This document shows, in pieces, positions 16,941 to 25,719 of a DNA stretch of 64,000 nucleotides. The position numbers were made by a program, and so were the translations under genes. The notes below the pieces were generated by a model that was not told where the DNA came from, ran no database searches, and saw only the letters and a list, made by a program, of their open reading frames with translations. Position 1 is the first letter of the stretch, and each line of letters opens with the position of its first letter. The DNA is from Marifrigoribacter sp965178585 (GTDB taxonomy: Bacteria > Bacteroidota > Bacteroidia > Flavobacteriales > Flavobacteriaceae): assembly GCA_965178585.1 (NCBI GenBank), contig OZ238267.1:1-64000 (forward strand), written 5' to 3'.

Positions 16941-17147
16941 ATGAAAAAAAATATGGGCGGTATAGACCGCATGATTAGAATAGTAATTGCAATTATTGCA
17001 GCTATTCTTTACTTTACGGGAACTGTTTCAGGAACCTTTGGTATTATTTTAATAGTTGTTGCAGGAGTCTTTTTAGCAACTAGTTTTTTAAATTTTTGTC
17101 CTCTTTACACAGTATTAGGAATCAATACTAAGAAAAAAGATAATTAA
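16941..17147 (+). CDS. DUF2892 (YgaP transmembrane-type) small membrane protein
   Basis: A 68-residue protein with MGGIDRMIRIVIAII at the start, two membrane segments and the family end FLNFCPLYTVLGINT with one Cys. In YgaP this module anchors a rhodanese domain in the inner membrane; stand-alone copies are common next to rhodanese and sulfide oxidation genes. Here it lies between an FNR-like promoter and the SQR gene and may bring a rhodanese to the membrane or export thiocyanate or sulfide-related species. A second copy is at 40.3 kb. Confidence 0.85.
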   Translation: MKKNMGGIDRMIRIVIAIIAAILYFTGTVSGTFGIILIVVAGVFLATSFLNFCPLYTVLGINTKKKDN

Positions 17148-17204
17148 TTTTAAAAATTATCCTAATTTGCTAATGAATTCTTTAATCTATTTGTAGTAGA
17201 TAAT

Positions 17205-17248
17205 GTAACATTAGTTACTTAATAGCGGGTAAGAATAGTATAATTTTG
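17205..17248 (+). promoter_or_regulatory. Class II Crp/Fnr-type promoter of SQR gene
   Basis: A perfect dyad GTAAC-ATTA-GTTAC (17205-17218) and a perfect -7 element TAATTTTG (17241-17248), with 36.5 bp between the dyad centre and the last base of the -7. The start codon lies 29 bp after it. Confidence 0.85.
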
Positions 17249-17276
17249 TTAAGCAAATAATTTAAAAATTAGAATT

Positions 17277-18617
17277 ATGAATAAGCATCATCAAATAGTC
17301 ATTATTGGTGGAGGTACCGGAGGAATTATGGTAGCAGCTCAATTAAAAAAAGCCAAAAAAGGACTAGATATTGTTATTATAGATCCAACTGAAACTCATT
17401 TTTATCAACCAGCAAATACTCTTGTAGGTGCAGGTTTGATGGACTTTGATGACACTAAAAGACCTGAGAAAAAATTGATCCCATCTGGTGTTTCATGGAT
17501 AAAAGAATATGTTTCTGACATCCAACCAGATAACAACGAGGTGATTCTTAAAAACGGTGATATTTTAACCTATGACTATTTAGTAAATGCTACTGGTATT
17601 CAGAATAACTTAGATGGTATAAAAGGGCTTAAAGAAGCCATGGGAAAAAACGGTGTTTGTTCAAACTATGTAGATCCAAATTATACTTGGGAGGTGATGA
17701 AAGAATTTAAAGGTGGAAACGCATTATTTACTCAACCTGCTACTCCTATAAAATGTCCTGGAGCTCCTCAAAAAATAATGTATTTGATGGGAGATCACGT
17801 TGCCAAAAAAGGATTAGAAGAGCATACTAATATAATTTTCGCTACACCAGGAACCATGATCTTTGGAGTTCAACCTTTTAGAGATGAACTTGAAAATTAC
17901 TTACTTAAATACCACATTAAACAACGCTATGGATATAAATTAGTGGAAATTGATGGAGAAAAAAAGGAAGCACATTATGTAAGATTAGAATTACCTAATT
18001 CAAGTAATAATTATGTAGTAAACGATGAACGTAATGCTTCTGGTTGTTTAGGGTTTGTATGGGAAGATGGTGTAAGGCGTGAAGTTCAAGAGGTTAATTC
18101 ACCTTTCCATATGGAAAAAAAAGGAACGCATTATATTATCAAATATGATATGCTACATTTAGCCCCTCCGCAATCTGCTCCTACTTGGTTTCAAAAAACA
18201 AAATTAGCTAACCCAGATGGTCCCAATAAAGGATGGATGGCTGTAGATAAGCATTCTATGCAATCTAAATTTTACGATAACGTATTTGGTGTAGGTGACG
18301 TAACTGATTTACCAACAGCAAGAACTGGGGCTGCAATACGTAAACAAGCACCTGTAGTTGTTAAAAATATTTTAAGTTTAATGGAAGGTGCAGAAGCAAA
18401 CTGTAATGATTATACTGGCTATTCATCTTGTCCACTTGTTGTTGCTCATAATAAAATGCTACTAGCTGAATTTGGTTACGATGGCGTTAGAATGTCTGAC
18501 CCTATTTTAAGCAAGTTTTTTAATACTGGAAAAGCAAGCTATCCCATGTGGATTTTAAAAAGACATGGTTTGCCGTTTATGTATTGGAACTTAATGATGA
18601 AAGGATACGATTTTTAA
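17277..18617 (+). CDS. sqr: Sulfide:quinone oxidoreductase, SQOR type
   Basis: A 446-residue FAD protein with the dinucleotide motif VIIGGGTGG (about 8-16), a second flavin motif VFGVGDVTDLPTARTGAA (about 336-353), and two Cys at the places of the human SQOR pair: C160 in TPIKCPGAPQKIMYL and C385 in YSSCPLVV. The C-terminal FMYWNLMMKGYDF is hydrophobic and should hold the protein on the membrane. It oxidises sulfide to a persulfide and passes electrons to menaquinone. Its promoter carries a perfect GTAAC dyad, and a bidirectional terminator follows. It is the entry enzyme of the pathway. Confidence 0.93.
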   Translation: MNKHHQIVIIGGGTGGIMVAAQLKKAKKGLDIVIIDPTETHFYQPANTLVGAGLMDFDDTKRPEKKLIPSGVSWIKEYVSDIQPDNNEVILKNGDILTYDYLVNATGIQNNLDGIKGLKEAMGKNGVCSNYVDPNYTWEVMKEFKGGNALFTQPATPIKCPGAPQKIMYLMGDHVAKKGLEEHTNIIFATPGTMIFGVQPFRDELENYLLKYHIKQRYGYKLVEIDGEKKEAHYVRLELPNSSNNYVVNDERNASGCLGFVWEDGVRREVQEVNSPFHMEKKGTHYIIKYDMLHLAPPQSAPTWFQKTKLANPDGPNKGWMAVDKHSMQSKFYDNVFGVGDVTDLPTARTGAAIRKQAPVVVKNILSLMEGAEANCNDYTGYSSCPLVVAHNKMLLAEFGYDGVRMSDPILSKFFNTGKASYPMWILKRHGLPFMYWNLMMKGYDF

Positions 18618-18640
18618 TTAATTCTTAATTTGATTAATAT

Positions 18641-18676
18641 AAAAAGAGATGAAGCTAAAAGTTTCATCTCTTTTTT
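18641..18676. terminator. Bidirectional terminator between sqr and multihaem cytochrome gene
   Basis: Stem AAAAAGAGATGAA / TTCATCTCTTTTT with a short loop lies between two convergent genes. A-tract and T-tract on the two sides allow use in both directions. Confidence 0.88.
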
Positions 18677-18692
18677 ATTACAAATGGAATTA

Positions 18693-20597
18693 CTAATCCC
18701 AAGAAGGAAGAACACAACTATCATCCAACCTTATTAATAAAGGCGCGATTCCATTTAATAGGCTTTCTTGAATAATTTTTGAATCCTCTTTGTGGCATTG
18801 TAAACAGGCTCCAACTAATAATAATTGCTGTTGCTCTTTTACTGAAAAAGGTCTAAAGTCTAATCTTGTAGTGTTTACAATATTTTTATCGACATCTTTC
18901 AAAAATGGAATCCAAGCATCCTCTGGTAAACCATCATTTGGGTTTTTATCATATTCTGGAGTAAATGACCATTTACCTTTTCCATTTGTTATATTATATT
19001 CTAATTCGCCATTACCGTAACCTATGGCAGCTGGATCATTATGACAAGATTTACAGTCCCTTACTTCTTTCGTAGTGGTGTGAGGAGAATTTGGAGCATA
19101 TAGTCTATGAAATGAAACGTCTTCTCCTAAATCTTTTCCGGAAAAACTTCCTTTATCAATTGTCATAATCATTCCTGGAATTGCTGGTTCTATATGTTTT
19201 CCCCCTTCATTCTCTCGAATTCCCATAGCAGGCAAAGATGAAGAAAACTCAGCTACATATTCTTTCCACTGTCCGTTTACATACTTTCTATCCAACAAAT
19301 CAAAAGCCATCTCTTCATTTTCATCAAACTCACTATGACACCCAATACATCTAGGTGTCCATGAAGAGTGACAAGTAGAACAAGCGATATCTTTATGTGC
19401 ATTATCTCTTGAACAAATATCTGACTGAGGCATTAATTCGAATAGCGTCCCTTCTTTTTTACCAATTAAAAATGCATTTCCTAGGGAGTCAACATATGTA
19501 TTTACTAGTGGGTGTTTATCTTTTTCGGCAACAATAATGGATTGATCTGAATGAGAATATTCCCTATGTAAAAAAACCAATAAACTTTCATTGTCAAGAG
19601 AATCATAAGGTATTGTATTGGGTTTTTCTTTAAAATGACAATCTGAACATTGTACTTTTACTGCTTGCTCTTCATGAGAATACGATTTTCCATCACCCAT
19701 TACTTCGTGGGAAGAATGACAATCTATACATAACATTCCTTTGTTATGGTGTATATCTTCACCTTTGTACTTATAAACTCTTTTATCTTCTAAAACCCTA
19801 AAACCATTTTTGCCTTCTACCTCTTTTTCGTCTAGTAAGGTTTCCTGCCACCCTTCATAATTTGTTGAAATTCTACTAGAACGGCTATGACAACCAAAAC
19901 AATGATTGTCTGTCACAAATACATCTGTGGATGGATGATAAACTGGTAATTCTAATTTGTCTGATTTCAAGTATTTAGCTAAGTCATTTTTAGAGTTTTC
20001 AGAATAGTTTAAATGGCAAGCATTGCAACCACCTCCTCTACTTAATTGATTAATCTCTCCAAACTCTTTTTTTTCAGCACCCAAATGACAATTTGCACAT
20101 AGATCTCGTATGTGTTTTTCCGATGGAGTATTCTTAATATTTTTTATATGATAGTGATCATCTGGTGTATCAGCTTCGCCAAAAATATATTTATCAACAG
20201 CAATTAAACCACTATTAGTGGTCATTAATGAATTTTCAATTTTAGATAATTCACTAGCATGACATTTACCACAGGTTTCTTTTGCATCAGATAAATTCCC
20301 AGGGATTAAGACCATTCCTTCATGGGATTCTTCTTTTATTATTGCATCCTTATTCCCTAGATGACAACTAGTACATCCTATTATATCTGGGTTGTGATAT
20401 TTTGAATAGCCTTTTGTATTTACATGACATTGCAAACAAGATTCTTGATCAATACTATTTAAAGATACATATTCAGATTCTGTACCTTGAATTGAATTTA
20501 CATATTCAGTTCCAACAGATGTTTTAAATAAAAAAAACAGAATTAGTAGAAGTCCTGCAGTTATTAATAGTAAAAAATTAGAACTTTTTTTCTTCAT
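18693..20597 (-). CDS. Twelve-haem c-type cytochrome, membrane-anchored
   Basis: A 634-residue protein with an N-terminal membrane anchor (residues 8-24, no clear cleavage site) and twelve CxxCH haem c sites, the first at residues 54-58 and the last at 598-602. Several further His-rich spots (DDHYH, HHNK, SSHEV) could be distal ligands. CSRDNAHKDIACSTCH near the middle holds an unpaired extra Cys. No catalytic family (octahaem nitrite or tetrathionate reductase, MtrC) was recognised. It is divergent from the psrABC-type operon, so it most likely exchanges electrons with that enzyme or with an extracellular sulfur compound or partner. Confidence 0.88.
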   Translation of the reverse strand: MKKKSSNFLLLITAGLLLILFFLFKTSVGTEYVNSIQGTESEYVSLNSIDQESCLQCHVNTKGYSKYHNPDIIGCTSCHLGNKDAIIKEESHEGMVLIPGNLSDAKETCGKCHASELSKIENSLMTTNSGLIAVDKYIFGEADTPDDHYHIKNIKNTPSEKHIRDLCANCHLGAEKKEFGEINQLSRGGGCNACHLNYSENSKNDLAKYLKSDKLELPVYHPSTDVFVTDNHCFGCHSRSSRISTNYEGWQETLLDEKEVEGKNGFRVLEDKRVYKYKGEDIHHNKGMLCIDCHSSHEVMGDGKSYSHEEQAVKVQCSDCHFKEKPNTIPYDSLDNESLLVFLHREYSHSDQSIIVAEKDKHPLVNTYVDSLGNAFLIGKKEGTLFELMPQSDICSRDNAHKDIACSTCHSSWTPRCIGCHSEFDENEEMAFDLLDRKYVNGQWKEYVAEFSSSLPAMGIRENEGGKHIEPAIPGMIMTIDKGSFSGKDLGEDVSFHRLYAPNSPHTTTKEVRDCKSCHNDPAAIGYGNGELEYNITNGKGKWSFTPEYDKNPNDGLPEDAWIPFLKDVDKNIVNTTRLDFRPFSVKEQQQLLLVGACLQCHKEDSKIIQESLLNGIAPLLIRLDDSCVLPSWD

Positions 20598-20612
20598 AAT
20601 TGGCTAATAACA

Positions 20613-20620
20613 CAAATTTA
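20613..20620 (-). promoter_or_regulatory. Candidate -7 element of the multihaem cytochrome gene
   Basis: On the minus strand TAAATTTG is a full TAnnTTTG match, ending 15 bp before the ATG. No dyad is seen at the 36.5-bp position; the nearest symmetric element is the inverted repeat at 20661-20686, about 60 bp away. Confidence 0.45.
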
Positions 20621-20660
20621 CAACATAATAATTTCTAATAAGGATATATTTTAAAGCCTA

Positions 20661-20686
20661 ATATACTGATATACATTTCAGTATAT
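20661..20686. repeat. Inverted repeat in the cytochrome / psrA divergent region
   Basis: Perfect 9-bp arms ATATACTGA (20661-20669) and TCAGTATAT (20678-20686) with an 8-bp spacer. A second, shorter TCAGT...ACTGA symmetry is at about 20732-20747. Possibly an operator for a regulator distinct from the GTAAC-type sites. Confidence 0.45.
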
Positions 20687-20700
20687 AAAGAAACCCTTAT

Positions 20701-20787
20701 GTAACTAAAGTTACATATAAAAAATTGATATTCAGTCATTTAACTGATTTATATCATACAATAAAGGTATAAAAATGAATAATTTTA
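20701..20787 (+). promoter_or_regulatory. psrABC-type operon promoter with two Crp/Fnr-type boxes
   Basis: The upstream dyad GTAAC-TAAA-GTTAC is at 20701-20714, with symmetry extending to TATGTAAC/GTTACATA. The proximal FNR-like dyad CTGAT-TTAT-ATCAT is at 20744-20757. The -7 element TAATTTTA (20780-20787) has one mismatch to TAnnTTTG. The proximal dyad centre is 36.5 bp from the end of the -7 and the distal one 79.5 bp, i.e. 43 bp between the two boxes. The same pair of distances occurs at 27.3 kb. Confidence 0.75.
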
Positions 20788-20810
20788 TACTCTGAAAAAT
20801 AAATATACTT

Positions 20811-23054
20811 ATGAATACTTCAAGAAGAAAATTTATTAAAATTTCTGCTTTAGGGATTGGTGGGATAACAGTAGCTTCTACAGCTTTTAACATGTTAGGA
20901 TCCAATCTTCTTGATGAAAAGTTGATTCAACAAAACTTATCAAAAAAACTTTCTAGAACTGCTACCTATTGTGAAGTATGTTTTTGGAAATGTGCTGCTT
21001 GGACTTATACCGATGAAGAAGGTACTATTAAAAAAATTATTGGTAATGAAAATGATCCTCATTGTAACGGACGATTATGTCCTAGGGGAACTGGTGGTGT
21101 AGGAATGTATAGTGATGAAGATAGGCTTAAAACACCATTAATTAGAGAAACCATAAATGGTGAACAAACCTTTAGAGAAGCAAGTTGGGAAGAAGCACTA
21201 GATTTAATTGCCTTAAAATTTAATGGCATAAAAGAAAAATATGGTCCAGAATCTTTAGCTTTATTAAAACACGGATCGCCTGGAAAACATTTTGAACATC
21301 TTTTCAAAGCTTATGGATCTGATACCATAGGAGAGCCTGCATACGCTCAATGTAGAGGTCCTCGAGAAACTGGATTTTCATTAACTTTTGGGTCATGGGT
21401 TGGTTCCCCTGAACCTACAGATATTAGAGACACCAAATGTCTAGTCTTAATAGGCTCTCATATTGGTGAGAATATGCACAATACTCAAGTGCAAGAAATG
21501 TCTGATGCTATCGATAATGGAGCATCGATAATTACTGTAGATCCAAGATTTTCTACTGTAGCGAGCAAATCTAGCCATTGGCTAGCAATAAAACCCGCTA
21601 CGGATATTGCTTTAATGTTGTCTTGGATGAACGTTATTATTGAAGAAGATTTATACGATAAAGAATATATTAAAAAATATGCAACGGGATTTGATGAATT
21701 AAAAAATCACGTTCGAAAATATACCCCTGAATGGGCTTATGGAGTTACCACTATAAAACCAGAGGAGATTAGAAAAACAGCTAGACTTATGGCTGCTGCC
21801 TCTCCTGCTGTTATTATTCACCCTGGACGACACGTTGTATGGTATGGAGATGATTCTCAACGAGCAAGAACAATGGCAATATTAAATGCATTGTTAGGTT
21901 CTTGGGGACGAAGAGGAGGTTTTTATTTTAAAGAAAAAATAAGTGTTCCTAAATATCCACATCCAAAATATCCACATCCAAAATGGGGTTGGAAAGAAAT
22001 AGGAGAAAAATACCCATTAGCTCAAATGGGAATTACTACCGAAATTATTAAAGCCTCTATTCCTAGTGATGATAATAAGTATCCTGTTAAGGCTTGGATG
22101 GTTGCTGGAACAAACATCACTAAAGCAATTCCTAATAAAAAACTTTTAGAAAAGGCTATAGATGAATTAGATTTTATGGTTGTAGTAGATACTATGCCAA
22201 TGGATGTTACTGGTTATGCAGATGTAGTCCTTCCAGAATGTACTTATTTAGAACGTTATGACGGGATTCGATCAGCAACAAACAGAGAACCTTCAATTGC
22301 TGTAAGAGTTCCTGCAGTAGCTCCTAAATACGAATCTAAACCAGCTTGGTGGATGGCTAAACAAATTGGCGAACGCTTAGGTCTTGAGGAGTACTTTAAT
22401 TATGATGATTTCGAAGATGTTATTAAGTGGCAATTAAATGAAATGGGTACTTCTTTAGAGGAACTTAAAAAAATTGGAGTAAAAAATTACCCTAGAACAT
22501 CTGGTCCTTTATATATAAATGAAGAAAAGGGATATGAATTCCCAACTGAAAGCGGTAAAATCGAATTATACTCTAAAGAATTGAAAGATCTTGGGTTTGA
22601 TCCTTTACCGAAATACACAGTACATCCAGAACCTCCACAGGGATTTTACAGGCTAAACTATGGAAGAGCTCCTATGCATACTTTTAGTAGAACTGCTAAC
22701 AATCCAAACTTAAATGATTTAATGGACGAAAATAAGCTGTGGGTAAATCCTAAAGTTGCAAGAATTATAGGATTGAAAAAAGATCAGGAAGTATGGTTGA
22801 AAAATCAAGATGATATAATTTCAAACTTCTCTATTAAAGTAAGAGTAACTGAACGTGTTCGTTGGGATTCTGTTTATATGGTTCACGGTTTTGGACATAA
22901 AAATAAAAAACTAAAAAATGCCTTTGGTAAAGGTATAAATGACACACAGTTAATTTCAAAAGTAGCAGTAGACCCTATAATGGGAGGGACTGGTATGAGA
23001 GGAAATTTTGTGTCAATTTTAACTGAAAACCCACATAAAACTTATAAGGTATGA
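20811..23054 (+). CDS. Tat-exported molybdopterin oxidoreductase, PsrA/PhsA type
   Basis: A 747-residue DMSO-reductase-family catalytic subunit. The N-terminus has the Tat motif SRRKFIK followed by a hydrophobic stretch, so it is folded in the cytoplasm and exported. The [4Fe-4S] motif is C54-x2-C57-x3-C61-x28-C90, and C181 in AQCRGPRE is the likely molybdenum ligand. Lengths and motifs fit the polysulfide/thiosulfate reductase group (PsrA/PhsA/SrrA). The PsrB-like gene starts inside its last codon (4-bp overlap). The direction (reduction of polysulfide, thiosulfate or sulfur, or oxidation) is not decided by sequence; the multihaem cytochrome next door could serve either. Confidence 0.85.
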   Translation: MNTSRRKFIKISALGIGGITVASTAFNMLGSNLLDEKLIQQNLSKKLSRTATYCEVCFWKCAAWTYTDEEGTIKKIIGNENDPHCNGRLCPRGTGGVGMYSDEDRLKTPLIRETINGEQTFREASWEEALDLIALKFNGIKEKYGPESLALLKHGSPGKHFEHLFKAYGSDTIGEPAYAQCRGPRETGFSLTFGSWVGSPEPTDIRDTKCLVLIGSHIGENMHNTQVQEMSDAIDNGASIITVDPRFSTVASKSSHWLAIKPATDIALMLSWMNVIIEEDLYDKEYIKKYATGFDELKNHVRKYTPEWAYGVTTIKPEEIRKTARLMAAASPAVIIHPGRHVVWYGDDSQRARTMAILNALLGSWGRRGGFYFKEKISVPKYPHPKYPHPKWGWKEIGEKYPLAQMGITTEIIKASIPSDDNKYPVKAWMVAGTNITKAIPNKKLLEKAIDELDFMVVVDTMPMDVTGYADVVLPECTYLERYDGIRSATNREPSIAVRVPAVAPKYESKPAWWMAKQIGERLGLEEYFNYDDFEDVIKWQLNEMGTSLEELKKIGVKNYPRTSGPLYINEEKGYEFPTESGKIELYSKELKDLGFDPLPKYTVHPEPPQGFYRLNYGRAPMHTFSRTANNPNLNDLMDENKLWVNPKVARIIGLKKDQEVWLKNQDDIISNFSIKVRVTERVRWDSVYMVHGFGHKNKKLKNAFGKGINDTQLISKVAVDPIMGGTGMRGNFVSILTENPHKTYKV

Positions 23055-23584
23055 GATATGCAATGGTAATTGACACTTTAAAATGTGTTGGGTGTAGCGA
23101 CTGTGTAGTTGCCTGTCAAACAGAAAATGATGTCCCAATAGGATATTGTAGAGATTGGGTTACTGAATCTGTTAGTGGAGCTTATCCAACTATAGATTTA
23201 GAACTAAAATCTGAAAGATGTAATCAATGTGAAAATGCTCCTTGTGTAAGATGTTGCCCAACTGGTGCTAGTCATATTGTTGATGGAGGAATAGTATTAG
23301 TAACTGCAGATGAATGTATCGGATGTGGAGCTTGTATTGAATCCTGTCCTTATGATGCTCGTTTTCAACATCCTGAAGGCTATGTAGATAAATGTACTTT
23401 CTGTCATCATAGACTAGAAAAAGGACAACTTCCTGCTTGTGTATCAGTTTGTCCTACAAACTGCATGTATTTTGGTGATTTAGACGATCCAAATAGTAAA
23501 GTATCTCAATTATTGAAAACTAGAAAAGTTAAAACATTAGCTCCAGAAGCGGGAACTAAACCTAATGTTTATTATTTAATTTAA
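23051..23584 (+). CDS. Four-cluster iron-sulfur electron transfer subunit, PsrB type
   Basis: A 177-residue ferredoxin-like protein with four Cys groups: CVGCSDCVVAC, CNQCENAPCVRCC, CIGCGACIESC and CTFCHHR followed by two more Cys in PACVSVCP. It links the molybdenum subunit to the membrane subunit. The ATG overlaps the stop of the catalytic gene (ATGA), showing translational coupling. It has no signal of its own, as usual for PsrB, which is exported together with the Tat-dependent partner. Confidence 0.9.
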   Translation: MRYAMVIDTLKCVGCSDCVVACQTENDVPIGYCRDWVTESVSGAYPTIDLELKSERCNQCENAPCVRCCPTGASHIVDGGIVLVTADECIGCGACIESCPYDARFQHPEGYVDKCTFCHHRLEKGQLPACVSVCPTNCMYFGDLDDPNSKVSQLLKTRKVKTLAPEAGTKPNVYYLI

Positions 23585-23594
23585 AACTAATAAA

Positions 23595-24554
23595 ATGGAA
23601 GAGGAATTATTTATTAGCGGAAGAAACATACCGAATATAGATCCTTCATTACAAGTTTGGCATTGGCCAATATCACTCTATTTATTTTTAGGGGGGCTTG
23701 CTGCAGGTATTCTATTTTTTGCTGCCTTATTTTATTTATTAGGAAAAGACAAAGAATATCCAGTTGCTGTTAAAGTATCTTCAATCATACCTCCAATAGC
23801 ATTATCTATTGGTTTGATAGCATTAGTTTATGATTTAACACATCCTTTATATACTTGGCAGTTATACACAACGGTACGAATTGAATCTCCAATGTCATGG
23901 GGTGCTTGGGTATTATTAATAGTTACTCCAATATCGTTTCTATGGACATTTAGTTATTATCGAGAAGTGTATCCAAAATTAGAAGCTAAACTAAAAGTTT
24001 TTAAAAGGTTAAAATTTTTAAAACCTATTGAAAAATTTATGATTGATAATCGTAAATATTTTGCAATTGCTTTAATTCCATTAACTTTAGTTTTAGGTGT
24101 TTATACAGGAATTTTATTATCAGCTTTTAATGCAAGACCTCTATGGAACAATGCAATTTTAGGACCTTTATTTTTAACTTCAGGTCTTTCTACTGCAGCA
24201 GCTACCATTATTTTATTATCAAAAACTACCAAAGAAAAACATATGTTTGGTAAAATAGATTTAGGATTAATAATCATTGAACTAGCACTTATTGTTCATA
24301 TGATTATGGGTTATTATGCAGGTCCTGAAGTACAAGTTGAAGCAATGCAATTATTAATAGGCGGTGAGTTTACTGTTATGTTTTTTGGCTTTGTTGTAAT
24401 TCTTGGATTGATTATTCCTGCTATATTAGAAATTATTGACCTTAATAATTTCAAAGTACCAGTAATAGTTCCTGCAGTTCTTGTTTTAATTGGAGGATTA
24501 GTTTTTAGATTCGTAATGGTGGAAGCAGGACAGTTAACTCGTTACCTTTATTAA
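23595..24554 (+). CDS. NrfD/PsrC-type membrane subunit (quinone site)
   Basis: A 319-residue protein with about nine hydrophobic segments. The motif WHWPISLYLFLGGLAAGI (residues 22-39) is typical of the NrfD/PsrC family. It anchors the enzyme in the inner membrane and exchanges electrons with menaquinol. It lies 10 bp after the PsrB-like gene and 16 bp before the YeeE gene, so all these genes form one operon. Confidence 0.9.
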   Translation: MEEELFISGRNIPNIDPSLQVWHWPISLYLFLGGLAAGILFFAALFYLLGKDKEYPVAVKVSSIIPPIALSIGLIALVYDLTHPLYTWQLYTTVRIESPMSWGAWVLLIVTPISFLWTFSYYREVYPKLEAKLKVFKRLKFLKPIEKFMIDNRKYFAIALIPLTLVLGVYTGILLSAFNARPLWNNAILGPLFLTSGLSTAAATIILLSKTTKEKHMFGKIDLGLIIIELALIVHMIMGYYAGPEVQVEAMQLLIGGEFTVMFFGFVVILGLIIPAILEIIDLNNFKVPVIVPAVLVLIGGLVFRFVMVEAGQLTRYLY

Positions 24555-24570
24555 ATAGTAAAATAAAAAA

Positions 24571-25095
24571 ATGGATACTCGAAAAAACAAACACATATAT
24601 TGGAATCCTTACTTTGGAGGATTTCTACTTGGAATTTTAATCATCTTTTCATTTTATATGACCGGTAGGGGACTTGGTGCAACAGGTGCTATGAAAAGTA
24701 CCGTAGTTGCAGCTGTAGATACTGTAGCTCCAACTCACGCTGAAAAGAATGCATATTATAGTAAGTTTATTGGTAAGGATGATTCCATCTTAAACAACTG
24801 GTTAGTATTTGAAACGTTAGGGATTTTAATTGGAGCTTTTATTTCTGGAAGTTTAGCAGGAAGAATTGGCTGGAGAGTACAACACTCCCCTAAAATAACA
24901 AAAAAACGAAGACTTGTTTTTGCCTTAATTGGAGGTGTTCTATTTGGTTTAGGCTCTCAAATTGCTCGTGGATGCACTAGTGGTGCTGCTCTAAGTGGGA
25001 TGGCCGTACTATCAACTGGTGGGTTTATAACCATGCTGTCTCTTTTTGGGTCAGGATTTTTATTTGCTTACTTCTTTAGAAAAAATTGGATTTAA
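24571..25095 (+). CDS. YeeE/YedE family sulfur-compound transporter half (CTSG type)
   Basis: A 174-residue membrane protein with an N-terminal segment, a hydrophilic loop (about 50-75) and a C-terminal part with the signature ARGCTSGAALSGMAVLSTGG (about 130-149). It is the counterpart of the truncated gene at the left edge of the window. The pair with the next gene should form one YeeE-like channel for a sulfur compound. Its place in the psrABC-type operon suggests that it moves the substrate or product of that enzyme, or feeds sulfur to or from the Cys-tailed proteins downstream. Confidence 0.85.
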   Translation: MDTRKNKHIYWNPYFGGFLLGILIIFSFYMTGRGLGATGAMKSTVVAAVDTVAPTHAEKNAYYSKFIGKDDSILNNWLVFETLGILIGAFISGSLAGRIGWRVQHSPKITKKRRLVFALIGGVLFGLGSQIARGCTSGAALSGMAVLSTGGFITMLSLFGSGFLFAYFFRKNWI

Positions 25096-25113
25096 ACTAT
25101 TAAAACAAAAAAT

Positions 25114-25707
25114 ATGGGACCTTTAATTCCTAACGATATATTATCACATGAGTGGAATTTCATCATTGCTTTGATTATTGGAATTGCCTTTGGATTTATT
25201 TTAGAAGCCTCTGGATTTTCTTCATCAAGAAAGTTAGCTGGTGTATTCTATGGATATGATTTTGTAGTATTGAAAGTGTTTTTCACAGCTGCCTTAGTTG
25301 CAATAATTGGTATTTTATATTTGGATTATTTAGGATTCCTAGATTTTAATCTTCTTTATATTCATCCTACTTATTTATGGGGTGCTATTGTTGGTGGTAT
25401 TATTATGGGAATTGGATTCGTTGCTGGAGGTTTTTGTCCAGGAACAAGTTTATGTGCAGTCGCAATTGGTAAAATAGATGCTATCGTATTTGTTGGTGGT
25501 ATTTTAATTGGTATCTTATTCTTTTCTGAATTTTATACAATTTTTGAGCCTTTATATACAGGCTCATTTGATGGTTATGTAACTTTAATGGATACCTTTG
25601 GTGTATCTCCTTATTGGTTTGTTTTTGGGTTTACAATTTTAGCAATTGTTTCGTTTTATATTGCTGATTTAGTTAGAAAAAGAGTAAAGAGTGTATTTTA
25701 TAATTAA
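25114..25707 (+). CDS. YeeE/YedE family sulfur-compound transporter half (CPGT type)
   Basis: A 197-residue membrane protein with about five hydrophobic segments and the second signature GGFCPGTSLCAVAIGKIDAI (about 106-125), containing two Cys. It starts 18 bp after its partner. Together they repeat the YeeE pair at the window start, so the island has two such transporters, one with the Soe enzyme and one with the Psr-type enzyme. Confidence 0.85.
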   Translation: MGPLIPNDILSHEWNFIIALIIGIAFGFILEASGFSSSRKLAGVFYGYDFVVLKVFFTAALVAIIGILYLDYLGFLDFNLLYIHPTYLWGAIVGGIIMGIGFVAGGFCPGTSLCAVAIGKIDAIVFVGGILIGILFFSEFYTIFEPLYTGSFDGYVTLMDTFGVSPYWFVFGFTILAIVSFYIADLVRKRVKSVFYN

Positions 25708-25719
25708 AAGGAACATATA

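Noticed and set aside
20811..24554. The Tat-exported molybdoenzyme as formate dehydrogenase or arsenate reductase
   Set aside because: The molybdenum ligand is Cys (no selenocysteine or FDH context), and all neighbours are sulfur genes. Arsenate reductase cannot be excluded fully, but no ars genes are near.
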